DNA of 64,000 bases from Hymenobacter norwichensis DSM 15439 (GTDB taxonomy: Bacteria > Bacteroidota > Bacteroidia > Cytophagales > Hymenobacteraceae): contig NZ_ATVL01000007.1 in NCBI RefSeq assembly GCF_000420705.1, forward strand, positions 434,001 through 498,000. Reading direction: 5' to 3'. This document shows positions 18,388-27,254 of the stretch, piece after piece. Position numbers and translations under genes: made by a program. The notes beneath the pieces were generated by a model. It had not been told where the DNA came from and did not search any database. It saw only the letters and a program-made list of their open reading frames with translations. Position 1 is the stretch's first letter, and each line of letters opens with the position of its first letter.

Positions 18388-18732
18388 ATGCCAAGAAGTG
18401 TCAACCACGTGGCTTCGCGCCACCGTCGGAAAAAAGTAATGCGTTTGGCGAAAGGCTATTTCGGCCGTCGTAAGAACGTTTGGACCGTTGCCAAAAACGC
18501 CGTTGAAAAAGGTCTGCTGTACGCCTACCGCGACCGGAAAGCCAAGAAGCGCGAGTTCCGTGCCCTCTGGATTCAGCGTATCAACGCTGGTGCCCGTGAG
18601 CATGGCTTGTCTTATTCGCAGTTGATGGGCGGCCTGAAAAAGGTTGGCATTGACCTTAACCGCAAAGTGCTAGCCGACTTAGCCTTGAACCATCCCGAAG
18701 CCTTCAAAGGCATCGTGGAGAAAGTTAAGTAA
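18388..18732 (+). CDS. rplT: 50S ribosomal protein L20
   Basis: 114 residues with the family signature blocks [52 protein letters not shown] and RKVLADLA. L20 is an early assembly protein of the large subunit that binds 23S rRNA. In other bacteria it also represses its own operon through the leader RNA. The gap of 145 nt after rpmI is unusually long for this operon. Confidence 0.96.
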   Translation: MPRSVNHVASRHRRKKVMRLAKGYFGRRKNVWTVAKNAVEKGLLYAYRDRKAKKREFRALWIQRINAGAREHGLSYSQLMGGLKKVGIDLNRKVLADLALNHPEAFKGIVEKVK

Positions 18733-18743
18733 GCCATTGTGCT

Positions 18744-18790
18744 ACCAACAAAAAGAGCCTGACCATTATGGTCAGGCTCTTTTTGTTGGT
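18744..18790 (+). terminator. Terminator of the infC-rpmI-rplT operon
   Basis: A perfect 22-bp stem with a 3-nt loop. The right arm contains CTCTTTTTGTTGGT, whose T-run lies inside the stem, as in several other palindromes of this window. Confidence 0.75.
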
Positions 18791-18983
18791 AGGTATTACT
18801 GTGTGCCATGAATTGTGCTAGCTCATGTAAGCTTGGATGGTTTAGGCAGGACTGTTAGCTGGCAATAAGAACAGCAATGAAACCTCTGAAGTCCTGTGCC
18901 AATCTCTAATTGATAGGCTTGATTATTGCTGGGCTGCAGTGCGCCTTCGTTGGGCTGCTTTTTCTCATCTTTACTTGCTGCCT

Positions 18984-21887
18984 ATGTTGGCTTTTCTACT
19001 CTCGCGGGTATTTCATGTCGGGTTTTGGTTGATGCTCATTGGGTTGCTGAGCTTGCCATTTCATATCCAAGCCACTCACATTCGGGCGGGGGATATTCAA
19101 GCTAGCGTTGACACTGGTGTTGGGGGTAATCCTCGCCGGGTGGTATTCCGCCTAGTTCTTTATTGTCGCGAGCCTAGCAATACTACTAATGGTGCAGCCG
19201 ATCAGCCTACAGCGGCTATCTTTTTCGGCGACGGAACCTGTGACCAAAATGTACCAAGGGCCACAAATGTATTGTTAGGTCCTGATATTCGGCGTTATAC
19301 CTATGATTTTGAGCATATCTATAGTGCTAACGGGCGTTATTTAGTCAGCTTTATTGGCGAGAACCGCAACGGGGCAGTGCGCAACATGGATGATCCTGTT
19401 AATCAGTCTTTCTACGTTGCTACCAGCGTGGTTATTGACCCTGGTCAGGGTACAAACCGTTCCCCAATTCTGACCCGGCCCGCTGTGGATAATGCCGCAG
19501 TTGCCGAAGTGTTTCAGCACAATCCTGGTGCTTATGACCCTGACGGTGACTCACTGGTATTTGTGCTAGCACCTAGCCGGCAGGCAGGAAGAGCAATAGA
19601 CGTAGTTGGTTGTACGCCTACTCCGGCCCCGGTTCCTGGATTCCGCTATCCGAATGACTTACTTAATGGCTCTAATGGAAGCCAAGTAGCCTTTACAGGG
19701 CCACCTGTAGGTAGACCAGGGGATGCGCCCATTTTCGAGATGAACCGACGGACGGGGCAAATTGTGTGGAACTCGCCGGGCACGGTGGGCGAGTACAACT
19801 TCGCTTTTGTGGTGCGCTCATACCGGCGCACGGCCTTCGGCTACCGGCTCAACGATTCGGTGATTCGCGACATGCAGATTGTGGTGCGGCCGACCACTAA
19901 CCGCCGGCCTGAACTCAGCATTCCGCCCGATTTGTGCGTGGTGGCCGGTACGCCCGTCTCAGCTACGGTGACGGCCACCGACCCCGATGCCAACCCCATT
20001 ACCCTCTCAGCCAACAGCGGCATTCTGCCCCCGGCCACGTTTACGCAGTCGTCGGCAGGGCCGCCCACGGCGCGGGGTACATTCCAGTGGACGCCGGACT
20101 GCAACGACATTGGCGTGCAGCCCAAGCTGGTGGTCTTCAACGCCGTGGACCAGCCCGCCGGCGGGGCTAGCGGTGTGGCCCTGACCGACTTGCGGGTATG
20201 GTCTATTACTGTCATTGGGCCGGCTCCGCAGAACCTGCGCGTGCGAGCTGGCACCGGCACGCCCCGCACGGCCATCCTGGAGTGGAACAGTTACCTGTGC
20301 CGCAAACCCGGCGCCCAGATCCGCATCTACCGCAAAGAAGGGACGTCGGGCTTTAGCCCAGGGCCGTGCCAGACGGGCATTCCGGCCAGCAGCGGCTTCG
20401 TGCAGATTCAAGCGCTAACTTATACCGGGACTACAGACATAACCACTTTCACCGACGACAACGGCGGCGCGGGCTTAGACCGGGGCAAGGAGTACTGCTA
20501 CCGCATCTATGTCGAGTTTCCGCTGCCGGCCGGGGGCCAGAGCATTGCTTCCAATGAGGCCTGCCTCAACTTTACGGGCCGTGCCTTGGTCATGCGCCGG
20601 GTCACGGTGGACCGCACGGCTGTTAGCAGCGGGCAGATTACGGTGGAATGGACCAAGCCCAAGAGTACCCCACCTTTTGCCGACCCGCAGCAGTTTCGCC
20701 TCTCACGGGCTGTGGGGCAGACTACAACGGGCCCGTTCACGCCCATTGCTACGCTTAACGTAAGCACTACTGGCAACGACACAACGTACGTCGACCAGGA
20801 CCCCACCCTCGACACGCAGAATCGGTCGTACAGCTACCGGGTGGAGTTCCTGAGCCAAAACCAAGTGCAGGAAATAGCCCCGGCTGCCTCTAGTGTGCGG
20901 GTGGAGGGCACGGCCATTCCGGCCGTAAGTATCACAACTCGGAATGCTATTGTGCTGAACTGGACATACACCGTGCCTTGGAACAATGCGCTACGCCCGA
21001 CCATCATCTACCGGAAGGGCCCCGATGCGCTACCCACTGACCCGTTTGTGGCCATTGCCACTGTTACAGGCACGGCCACCGGGGGCAGCTACCGCGACGA
21101 GGGCACAGCCAGCCAGCCCTTGCGTAAGGGAGCGACTTACTGCTATTATGTGGAAACTAACGGTACTTACAATGCCCAAAGGCTGCCCGATACGTTGGTC
21201 AACCGCAGCCAACAGCAATGCATTGCTGTGCGCAACATTCCGTGTGCGCCAGTGCTGACGCTCACGCGCCCCAACTGCGACAGTCTGGCCAGCCGCTTGT
21301 TCGAGTTGCCGGCCACGCCCATCAGCGGAGCCGTGTACACCAACAACCTGCGCTGGACGCTGGGCACCACACCCGCCGATTGCAGCCGGGCCATCCGGTT
21401 CTACAACATTTACTACGCCCCCAACGACCAGGATTCCTTGCGCTTCCTGACTCAGGTGCCGGCCACGCAAACCAGCTACGCGCACACCAACCTGCGCCAG
21501 GAGGCTGGCTGCTACGCCGTGCAAGCGGTGGATTCGAGTGGTACGCTCAGTGCCCGCAGCAACGTGGAGTGCAAAGACGATTGCCAGCTGTTCTTGCTGC
21601 CCAACATCTTCACCCCCAATGGTGATGGCAAGAACGACACCTTCCGGCCCAAGGTCTTCACCCCGATCCGGCGCACGCACTTCACGGCCTTCAACCGCTG
21701 GGGCGTGAAAATCTACGAGAGCAGCGCCGACCCGCTCATCAACTGGCCGGGCGGGGGCAGCCGCACGGAGGGCAGCGGCGGGGCCTCGGTAGTGGAGGGC
21801 ATGTACTTCTACCAGGCCGAGGTGGAGTTTGGCGACGTCAACAACACCAAGCGCACCTACAAAGGCTGGGTGCAGATTACCCGCTAA
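18984..21887 (+). CDS. Secreted fibronectin-type protein with T9SS type B C-terminal domain
   Basis: 967 residues from ATG 18984, which gives a good signal region (LAFLLSRVFHVGFWLMLIGL) ending at IQATHIRAGDI, a familiar mature start of such proteins. The middle part carries cadherin/PKD-like and fibronectin type III-like repeats, for example VTVDRTAVSSGQITVEWTKP. The last 95 residues form a gliding-motility-associated CHU_C domain: LPNIFTPNGDGKNDTF, FNRWGVKIYES and YKGWVQITR. This domain directs export by the type IX secretion system and attachment to the cell surface. Likely an adhesin-like surface protein. The first 250 codons are visibly richer in A/T at third positions than the rest. An upstream GTG at 18939 is an alternative start. 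Confidence 0.85.
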   Translation: MLAFLLSRVFHVGFWLMLIGLLSLPFHIQATHIRAGDIQASVDTGVGGNPRRVVFRLVLYCREPSNTTNGAADQPTAAIFFGDGTCDQNVPRATNVLLGPDIRRYTYDFEHIYSANGRYLVSFIGENRNGAVRNMDDPVNQSFYVATSVVIDPGQGTNRSPILTRPAVDNAAVAEVFQHNPGAYDPDGDSLVFVLAPSRQAGRAIDVVGCTPTPAPVPGFRYPNDLLNGSNGSQVAFTGPPVGRPGDAPIFEMNRRTGQIVWNSPGTVGEYNFAFVVRSYRRTAFGYRLNDSVIRDMQIVVRPTTNRRPELSIPPDLCVVAGTPVSATVTATDPDANPITLSANSGILPPATFTQSSAGPPTARGTFQWTPDCNDIGVQPKLVVFNAVDQPAGGASGVALTDLRVWSITVIGPAPQNLRVRAGTGTPRTAILEWNSYLCRKPGAQIRIYRKEGTSGFSPGPCQTGIPASSGFVQIQALTYTGTTDITTFTDDNGGAGLDRGKEYCYRIYVEFPLPAGGQSIASNEACLNFTGRALVMRRVTVDRTAVSSGQITVEWTKPKSTPPFADPQQFRLSRAVGQTTTGPFTPIATLNVSTTGNDTTYVDQDPTLDTQNRSYSYRVEFLSQNQVQEIAPAASSVRVEGTAIPAVSITTRNAIVLNWTYTVPWNNALRPTIIYRKGPDALPTDPFVAIATVTGTATGGSYRDEGTASQPLRKGATYCYYVETNGTYNAQRLPDTLVNRSQQQCIAVRNIPCAPVLTLTRPNCDSLASRLFELPATPISGAVYTNNLRWTLGTTPADCSRAIRFYNIYYAPNDQDSLRFLTQVPATQTSYAHTNLRQEAGCYAVQAVDSSGTLSARSNVECKDDCQLFLLPNIFTPNGDGKNDTFRPKVFTPIRRTHFTAFNRWGVKIYESSADPLINWPGGGSRTEGSGGASVVEGMYFYQAEVEFGDVNNTKRTYKGWVQITR

Positions 21888-21919
21888 GCTGATAAGTGGT
21901 AGTTGATTTCTTGTTAAGG

Positions 21920-21948
21920 AAAGCCCGTTGTATCAAGCAACGGGCTTT
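21920..21948 (+). terminator. Terminator after the T9SS protein gene
   Basis: An 11-bp stem, AAAGCCCGTTG / CAACGGGCTTT, with a 7-nt loop and a TTTTATT run after it. Confidence 0.8.
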
Positions 21949-21960
21949 TTTTATTCGTGC

Positions 21961-21968
21961 TATCTTGC
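21961..21968 (+). promoter_or_regulatory. Weak -7-like element before fabD
   Basis: TATCTTGC resembles TAnnTTTG with two mismatches. It lies just after a terminator and 35 nt before the fabD ATG, a sensible place for a promoter. Confidence 0.25.
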
Positions 21969-22002
21969 CAGCCCATCCATTTTCTCTTGTTTTTCTCTTC
22001 AT

Positions 22003-22893
22003 ATGAAAGCAGTTGTTTTTCCGGGCCAGGGCAGCCAGTTCAGCGGCATGGGCCGCGACTTGTACGAGCAATACCCTCAGGCCAAGCGCCTAATGGATCA
22101 GGCCAACGATATCTTAGGCTTTCAGCTCACCGACGTTATGTTCAGCGGCTCTGAGGAAGATCTGCGCCGCACCGACGTAACCCAGCCGGCTATTTTCTTG
22201 CACTCTGTAGCCTTAGCCTCCGTATTGCCCGACCTAAAGCCAGATATGGTGGCTGGGCACTCGTTGGGCGAGTTTTCGGCGCTGGTGGCAGCCAAAGTGT
22301 TGCAGTTTGAAGATGCCCTCCGCCTGGTAGCCCAGCGGGCCCAGGCCATGCAGGCCGCCTGCCTAGAGCAGCCCGGTACGATGGCCGCTATTCTGGCTCT
22401 CGACGACGACACTACAGCCCGCATTTGCCAGGAAATTACGGCCGGCGGCAGCGTAGTAGTGGCCGCCAACTACAACTGCCCCGGTCAATTGGTGGTGTCG
22501 GGTTCTCAGCGTGGCATTGAGCTGGCGTGTGAGCAGTTGAAGGCCGCTGGTGCTAAGCGGGCGTTGCCACTGCCTGTGGGTGGAGCGTTTCATTCACCAC
22601 TGATGCAGTCGGCGGAAGCAGCGTTGGCCCAGGCCATTGCCAAAACCACTTTCTCAACGGGTGTCTGTCCGGTATACCAGAACGTGGATGCCGCCCCGCA
22701 CCGCGACGCCGACGAAATCAGGGAAAATCTGGTGCGCCAGCTCACCGCGCCGGTCCGCTGGACTCAGAGTGTGCAGCGCATGGTGCAAGATGGTGCCACC
22801 GAGTTTGTGGAGTGCGGCCCCGGTAAAGTGCTGCAAGGCTTGGTGAAGAAGATTGCGCCGGAAGTAGCCGCCCAATCGGCAGTGGTAGGATAA
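22003..22893 (+). CDS. fabD: Malonyl-CoA--ACP transacylase
   Basis: A 296-residue cytoplasmic acyltransferase of type II fatty acid synthesis, which moves malonyl from CoA to acyl carrier protein. ATG 22003 gives the canonical start MKAVVFPGQGSQFSGMG. It has the nucleophile motif GHSLGEFSA (Ser87), a catalytic-type Arg in VAQRAQAMQ, and GGAFHSPLM with the catalytic His. The length is normal. The next gene starts within about 15 nt, so the two may be cotranscribed even though their functions look unrelated. Confidence 0.95.
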   Translation: MKAVVFPGQGSQFSGMGRDLYEQYPQAKRLMDQANDILGFQLTDVMFSGSEEDLRRTDVTQPAIFLHSVALASVLPDLKPDMVAGHSLGEFSALVAAKVLQFEDALRLVAQRAQAMQAACLEQPGTMAAILALDDDTTARICQEITAGGSVVVAANYNCPGQLVVSGSQRGIELACEQLKAAGAKRALPLPVGGAFHSPLMQSAEAALAQAIAKTTFSTGVCPVYQNVDAAPHRDADEIRENLVRQLTAPVRWTQSVQRMVQDGATEFVECGPGKVLQGLVKKIAPEVAAQSAVVG

Positions 22894-22907
22894 TCATTTT
22901 GTGCGTC

Positions 22908-24137
22908 GTGTCGCCGGGAATATTCTCTAGTCCGTTCTGGCGGCAAAATAACGGTATAGTGCTTGGCGCGGCGGTGTTGCTGGCCCTTTTCCTCTATGCC
23001 TGGGGCGAAGGACCAGCAGCTACCTCCGACTCGTGGCATTACCTAGCGGCAGCGCGTAGCTGGGCTGACGTACACGAACTGCGTGGTCCAACGGGCGCGC
23101 CGTATGTCATCTGGGGGCCGTTATATCCCCTTTTGCTATCAAGTTTGGGGGCCTCTGCTCAAGCAATGGTTCGCGCGCTGGTATGGCTGCATGGGGTGAG
23201 TTTGGTAGGTAGCCTAGTGGGGTGGAGTTGGCTCGGAAGTCAGCTATTGGGCCGCGAAATAGCGTGGAAACGGTGCTATTCGTGGGCGCTAGCTGTCAGT
23301 ACCCCCTGGCTGATGACAACTAAGTTTGTATGGTCGGAAACCTGCTTTCTGCTGTTGTTTACCATCTATGCGGTGGCCCTATATAATTGCCTTACTACCA
23401 AAGCAAAGGGCTGGTGGCTAGTAGCTACACTGGCCGGCTTGCTACTGCCTTTACAGCGTACAGCGGGGTTCTTCGTGCTGGCCGGCGTAGCATTAGGGCT
23501 GCTTGTTGCCTATGGCCGCACACTACACGAATATGCACTAGCGCCTGTACTACATTTTCTATTGAGCGTATCCGGTGGCTTGCTCTGGCAGGTACACGTG
23601 TGGCGCACCAACCTCGACTTACCCCTGGTAGTATCTAATTCGGCCTCAATAGGTCTGCAGGCAGTAAACGACTTCGGGTTTATGTTGGTGCATTGGCTAC
23701 TGCCGGTGCCTATTCCGCCTGCGCCTGTTCCCTGGGCTTACCTTGTTGGGGGAGTGCTGGTAGTTGCCATACTGATTGTGGGAGCAATGGAGATTGGCAG
23801 ATTTGGGCAAATGCTCCTCGTTACGGCCGGTGTGTATGTAGTATTGCACGCCTTGAGCTACCAGTTAAGCCGTGGTTCGGCGGGCTTCCACGACAGTGAG
23901 CGGTACGCCGCAGTATTCTACGGCCCTGTGATGTTGCTGCTGTTTGGCGCACTGCGCCGGACGATGGGCAAACGTCCGCGCCTGTTGCATTGGCTGCTAC
24001 TGGTGTGGCTGCTGTATCCGGTTGTCCGGGTAGTGCACAACGCCGTGTTTTTGCGCAGCCGGCCCGTCATCCACATAGCTAGCGCAGAAAGTTTAGCTAA
24101 TAAAAAACAGGCAGTGCAGCACCCATTGAAGCTTTAG
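22908..24137 (+). CDS. Polytopic membrane protein, possible GT-C type glycosyltransferase
   Basis: About 409 residues from a GTG at 22908; a TTG three codons earlier is possible. It has roughly ten hydrophobic segments, including GIVLGAAVLLALFLYAW near the N-terminus and ALAPVLHFLLSVSGGLLW and WAYLVGGVLVVAILIVGAME later. A short first periplasmic loop contains TSDSWHYLAAARSW and GAPYVIWGPLYPLLLS. An acidic residue after TM1, followed by a WGPLYP-like loop, recalls PMT/ArnT-like GT-C enzymes (inference). No direct catalytic proof is seen. It follows fabD closely and converges on folK. Confidence 0.55.
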   Translation: MSPGIFSSPFWRQNNGIVLGAAVLLALFLYAWGEGPAATSDSWHYLAAARSWADVHELRGPTGAPYVIWGPLYPLLLSSLGASAQAMVRALVWLHGVSLVGSLVGWSWLGSQLLGREIAWKRCYSWALAVSTPWLMTTKFVWSETCFLLLFTIYAVALYNCLTTKAKGWWLVATLAGLLLPLQRTAGFFVLAGVALGLLVAYGRTLHEYALAPVLHFLLSVSGGLLWQVHVWRTNLDLPLVVSNSASIGLQAVNDFGFMLVHWLLPVPIPPAPVPWAYLVGGVLVVAILIVGAMEIGRFGQMLLVTAGVYVVLHALSYQLSRGSAGFHDSERYAAVFYGPVMLLLFGALRRTMGKRPRLLHWLLLVWLLYPVVRVVHNAVFLRSRPVIHIASAESLANKKQAVQHPLKL

Positions 24138-24144
24138 CCCACTA

Positions 24145-24636
24145 CTAATTGATTCTCGTTACCGGCAGCGTATCCGGGCAGGCCACTAGCAGTTCGGTTA
24201 CGGTGCACTTTGCCTCGGGGTGCACCACATTGGCGGCAATTTCAGCCAAGGGCACTAAGGCAAAGCGGCGCTCCGGCAGACGTGGGTGCGGCACAGTGAG
24301 GCGCGGAGTATCCAGCACGAGGCCATCGTAAAGCAGAATATCCACGTCTAGAGTACGGGCCCCCCAGCGAACCAGACGCTCCCGGCCAGCTAACTGCTCA
24401 GCTTGTTGGCAGGTATCAAGTAGGAGTTCGGGCGTCAGTTTAGTTTGCAAGCGTACTGCTTGGTTGAGGAAAGTGGGTTGCTCTTCTAGGCCCCAGGCCG
24501 CCGTTTCGTACAGTCCTGAGGTGGCTTCTACGGTACCGGCTGTTGCGCGCAGGTGCTGCACTGCATCCCGGAGGATGGTAGCCCGGTCGCCGAGGTTGGA
24601 GCCGAGTAGGAGGTAGGCAGTGTGTACCGCACTCAT
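24145..24636 (-). CDS. folK: 6-hydroxymethyl-7,8-dihydropterin pyrophosphokinase
   Basis: 163 residues from the ATG at 24636, whose first bases overlap the stop of the upstream hydrolase gene (ATGA). It has the family signatures LLGSNLGDR, QPTFLNQAV, RWGARTLDVDILLY (Mg/ATP-binding Asp pair) and PHPRLPERRFALVPLAEI. It transfers pyrophosphate from ATP to 6-hydroxymethyl-dihydropterin in folate synthesis. The frame is open further upstream, but that part is Pro/Arg-rich and overlaps the hydrolase, so it is not coding. Confidence 0.94.
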   Translation of the reverse strand: MSAVHTAYLLLGSNLGDRATILRDAVQHLRATAGTVEATSGLYETAAWGLEEQPTFLNQAVRLQTKLTPELLLDTCQQAEQLAGRERLVRWGARTLDVDILLYDGLVLDTPRLTVPHPRLPERRFALVPLAEIAANVVHPEAKCTVTELLVACPDTLPVTRIN

Positions 24637-25499
24637 AGTACCCGGCGCAGAAACGCTACAGTAGCTTCCGCAGCTTGCTGAGCCTGGGTGGGTAGCTCCG
24701 AAGCAGAGTAGGGGTGGCCCCCGCCAAAATTGTGCGTGACGCCGGGTAATACCACCAGTTCGGCATCCGGTTTCCAGATTTTCAGCTCGTGGGCGCGCTG
24801 CACTGATACGGTTTCGTCTTGGTCGCCGTGCAAAATTAGGAGGGGCTTGCGCAGGTGGCGACGTACGTTGTGCGGAATATCGAGGCGCAGGCGGTTGGTG
24901 TGGTAGTCTTCCACAATCTGGTAGTAGAGAGGAAGCTGCTGTTTGGTGCGGCTGTTTTCCACGTGGTACACACCCTGTTGCTGCCACTGCTGCATCAGTT
25001 CGTCGGTCCAGCCGGGGTCTATGTTATTGATACCGGCCCATGTAGCTACGGCTGTTACGCGCGCATCTTCGGCGGCTTTCAGCAACACCAAGCCACCGCC
25101 CCGGCTGTGGCCGATAAGCGCTAAACGCGAAAAGTTGATTTCCGAGGCGGGCACCACCGAGTCGGGGCTTTCTAGGTAATCGAGCAGTGCGCCAATATCA
25201 TCCAGCTCCAAGCTGAAATTATTCTGGCCGAACGCCTCCAGGTCTTCCAGGTCGCCGGTGCCATCCACCACCAGCCCGTTGTGCGAGAGATTTAGCTTCA
25301 CGAACACAAAGCCCTGCCCGGCAAACCACTCGGCCAGCACATTGAAGTGGCCCCAGTCTTTGAAGCCCTTGAACCCGTGCACAAATACCACTACCGGCTT
25401 GGGTTGGCCATCGGGCACGTACTGCGCATCGGCGGCGAAAGGCCGGCTGTGGCGCGTGCTGGATAACAGAAAATCGAGGCGGATGGGCTGAGTTGGCAT
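24633..25499 (-). CDS. Alpha/beta hydrolase (dienelactone hydrolase/BAAT-like)
   Basis: A 288-residue soluble alpha/beta hydrolase. It has the oxyanion region VVVFVHGFKGFKDWGHF, nucleophile elbow GHSRGGG (Ser), catalytic acid region LLILHGDQDETV (Asp) and catalytic His in GVTHNFGG. The substrate is unknown; esters or short peptides are typical for relatives. It is translationally coupled to folK through a 4-nt overlap, although no folate role for it is known. Confidence 0.85.
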   Translation of the reverse strand: MPTQPIRLDFLLSSTRHSRPFAADAQYVPDGQPKPVVVFVHGFKGFKDWGHFNVLAEWFAGQGFVFVKLNLSHNGLVVDGTGDLEDLEAFGQNNFSLELDDIGALLDYLESPDSVVPASEINFSRLALIGHSRGGGLVLLKAAEDARVTAVATWAGINNIDPGWTDELMQQWQQQGVYHVENSRTKQQLPLYYQIVEDYHTNRLRLDIPHNVRRHLRKPLLILHGDQDETVSVQRAHELKIWKPDAELVVLPGVTHNFGGGHPYSASELPTQAQQAAEATVAFLRRVL

Positions 25500-25523
25500 A
25501 AGGGCGAAGGTAAGCGCTGAGTT

Positions 25524-25643
25524 GGTGAAGTAGTGAAATTGTGAAGCGGTGAAATAGCGAGTTCATCGTTCTGATGGTGCAGGCTGTGTGGGTCGAGCAG
25601 ACAGAACAGCAAAATCACTATTTCATCACCTCACCACTTCACC
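25524..25643. repeat. GTGAA-rich imperfect inverted repeat
   Basis: The left half (25524-25559) repeats GTGAAGT/GTGAAAT units four times; the right half (25614-25643) has the reverse complement pattern (TTTCATCACC, CACTTCACC). Together they form a loose inverted repeat in the divergent gap. Similar GTGAA-type arrays are, from memory, common in intergenic DNA of these bacteria. Confidence 0.4.
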
Positions 25644-25653
25644 TTTTTCCCCG

Positions 25654-25661
25654 TACTTTCG
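25654..25661 (+). promoter_or_regulatory. Candidate -7 box TACTTTCG
   Basis: One mismatch to TAnnTTTG, 19 nt before the ATG at 25681. A small hairpin (GCAGCG at 25661-25666, CGCTGC at 25675-25680) directly precedes the start codon and might limit ribosome access. Confidence 0.3.
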
Positions 25662-25680
25662 CAGCGCCCAAAACCGCTGC

Positions 25681-26661
25681 ATGAACGTTACGCTGGACCA
25701 GATACAAGCCCCAATTGCGGGCGAAATGGAGGAATTTGAGAAGAAATTCCGTGCTTCCATGCAAACCAAGCAGCTGCTGCTCGATAAAATCATGGGCTAT
25801 ATCGTGAAGCGCAAGGGCAAGCAGATTCGGCCGATGTTCGTGTTCTTCACGGCCAAAATCAGCGGCGGCGACCCACTGCCTGAAGCTACGTTCCGCGGCG
25901 CGGCCCTCATCGAGCTGCTACACACCGCCACCCTCGTGCACGACGACGTGGTGGACGAAAGCAACTATCGGCGCGGGTTCTTCTCCATCAACGCCCTCTG
26001 GAAAAACAAGATTGCCGTCCTCGTCGGCGACTATCTGCTGAGCAAAGGGCTGCTGCTGAGCTTGGAAAACGATGATTACACGCTGCTCAAAATTGTGAGC
26101 AACGCCGTGAAAGAGCTAAGTGAAGGCGAACTGCTGCAAATCGAGAAAGCACGCCGCCTCGACATCACCGAAGACGTGTACTTCGACATTATCCGGCAGA
26201 AAACGGCTTCGCTCATTGCCTCTTGCTGCGCCGTGGGCGCCGCCTCGGCCGGTGCCGATGCCGAAACCATTGAGCGCGCTCGGCTTTTTGGCGAGAAAGT
26301 AGGCATGGCTTTCCAAATCAAAGACGACCTATTCGACTTCGGAACTGCCGAAATTGGCAAGCCGCTGGGCATCGATATTAAGGAGAAGAAAATGACGCTG
26401 CCGCTCATCTATTCGCTCCAGCAGGCCGATTGGCTGACTAAGCGCCGCATCATTTACAACGTGAAAAACAACGACGGCCGCAAAGACCGGGTGCAGGCTG
26501 TTATTGAGTTTGTGAAAACCACCGGTGGCCTCGATTATGCCATTGGGGTGATGAAACGCTACCGCGACGAGGCCTTGGAAATCTTGCACACCTTTCCGGC
26601 GTCGCCCTCGCGCATGTCGTTAGAGCAACTTATCAACTACACGATAGAGCGAGAGAAATAG
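25681..26661 (+). CDS. Long-chain polyprenyl diphosphate synthase
   Basis: A 326-residue all-helical trans-prenyltransferase. ATG 25681 was chosen because upstream codons read into low-complexity intergenic repeats. It has KRKGKQIRPMF (IPP-binding region), the first Asp-rich motif LVHDDVVDES, GDYLLSKGL and the second Asp-rich motif FQIKDDLFDFG. It condenses IPP with allylic diphosphates. Lacking bulky residues just before the first motif, it most likely makes a long chain, such as the menaquinone side chain (inference, IspB-like). The first Asp-rich motif is of the DDxxD bacterial type. Confidence 0.92.
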   Translation: MNVTLDQIQAPIAGEMEEFEKKFRASMQTKQLLLDKIMGYIVKRKGKQIRPMFVFFTAKISGGDPLPEATFRGAALIELLHTATLVHDDVVDESNYRRGFFSINALWKNKIAVLVGDYLLSKGLLLSLENDDYTLLKIVSNAVKELSEGELLQIEKARRLDITEDVYFDIIRQKTASLIASCCAVGAASAGADAETIERARLFGEKVGMAFQIKDDLFDFGTAEIGKPLGIDIKEKKMTLPLIYSLQQADWLTKRRIIYNVKNNDGRKDRVQAVIEFVKTTGGLDYAIGVMKRYRDEALEILHTFPASPSRMSLEQLINYTIEREK

Positions 26662-26742
26662 CGCTATGTACAGCGGCGGTAGTTTATAGGAAAACGATAA
26701 TTTAGTCCCGATATATCGGCAAGCTGCTTATCGAATAATAGA

Positions 26743-27168
26743 ATGAAAACTATCCTCTTGTTGCTTTGGCTGCCAACTGCTGCTTTAGCTCAGAAAAAGG
26801 CAGAGTTACCCATTGCTGCCACTGATAGCACTTACGGATACACAGCGCTTAATCCGTTGCGGCTAAAGCAAGGAGATTTATACAAGAGCATGGCGCTAGC
26901 AGAGGTTTTTCTGCACAACCTCCGCACATCAGACGACCAGCCATTGCGCCTAATAACACGCTTCTCTGTTAAAGATCCAGGTTATAAGCGCCCCGCAATT
27001 GCACTGACTGACCGGTATACAGGCCTACCACTCAATGGAAAGCTTAGTATGATGGACCTCTATATATTTCGGACAGCGTCCAACGATACTTTACGCCTGT
27101 TTGTTGATGTTTCTAGTAAAGGCCCCAAGCTAGTGCCAGTAGGGTTGAAGTACGTTGGTTTTCAATGA
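26743..27168 (+). CDS. Secreted hypothetical protein
   Basis: 141 residues starting with a signal peptide (MKTILLLLWLPTAALAQ, cleavage after AQ). The mature part is mixed and contains TDSTYGYTALNPLRLKQGD, LHNLRTSDDQPLRLITRF and LRLFVDVSSKGPKLVPVGLK. No known domain was recognised. Codon use is more A/T-rich than in its neighbours. A 74-nt palindrome follows it. Confidence 0.6.
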   Translation: MKTILLLLWLPTAALAQKKAELPIAATDSTYGYTALNPLRLKQGDLYKSMALAEVFLHNLRTSDDQPLRLITRFSVKDPGYKRPAIALTDRYTGLPLNGKLSMMDLYIFRTASNDTLRLFVDVSSKGPKLVPVGLKYVGFQ

Positions 27169-27171
27169 GTT

Positions 27172-27245
27172 TGCACCTAAGCCAGATACAACAAAGCCGG
27201 CTGACCACATGGTCAGTCGGCTTTGTTGTATCTGGCTTAGGTGCA
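27172..27245. terminator. Very long palindromic bidirectional terminator
   Basis: A 36-bp stem (one G-U pair) closes on a 2-nt centre. It starts 4 nt after the stop of the plus-strand gene and ends 10 nt before the 3' end of the minus-strand gene. The base composition is mixed, with no long U-run outside the stem. Confidence 0.6.
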
Positions 27246-27254
27246 GCTACTTAA

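Noticed and set aside
24637..24987. N-terminal extension of folK
   Set aside because: The frame is open but Pro/Arg-rich and lies inside the hydrolase gene; the family start is at 24636.
25588..25680. Extended start of the prenyl synthase
   Set aside because: The added codons read through intergenic GTGAA-type repeats; the family start is at 25681.
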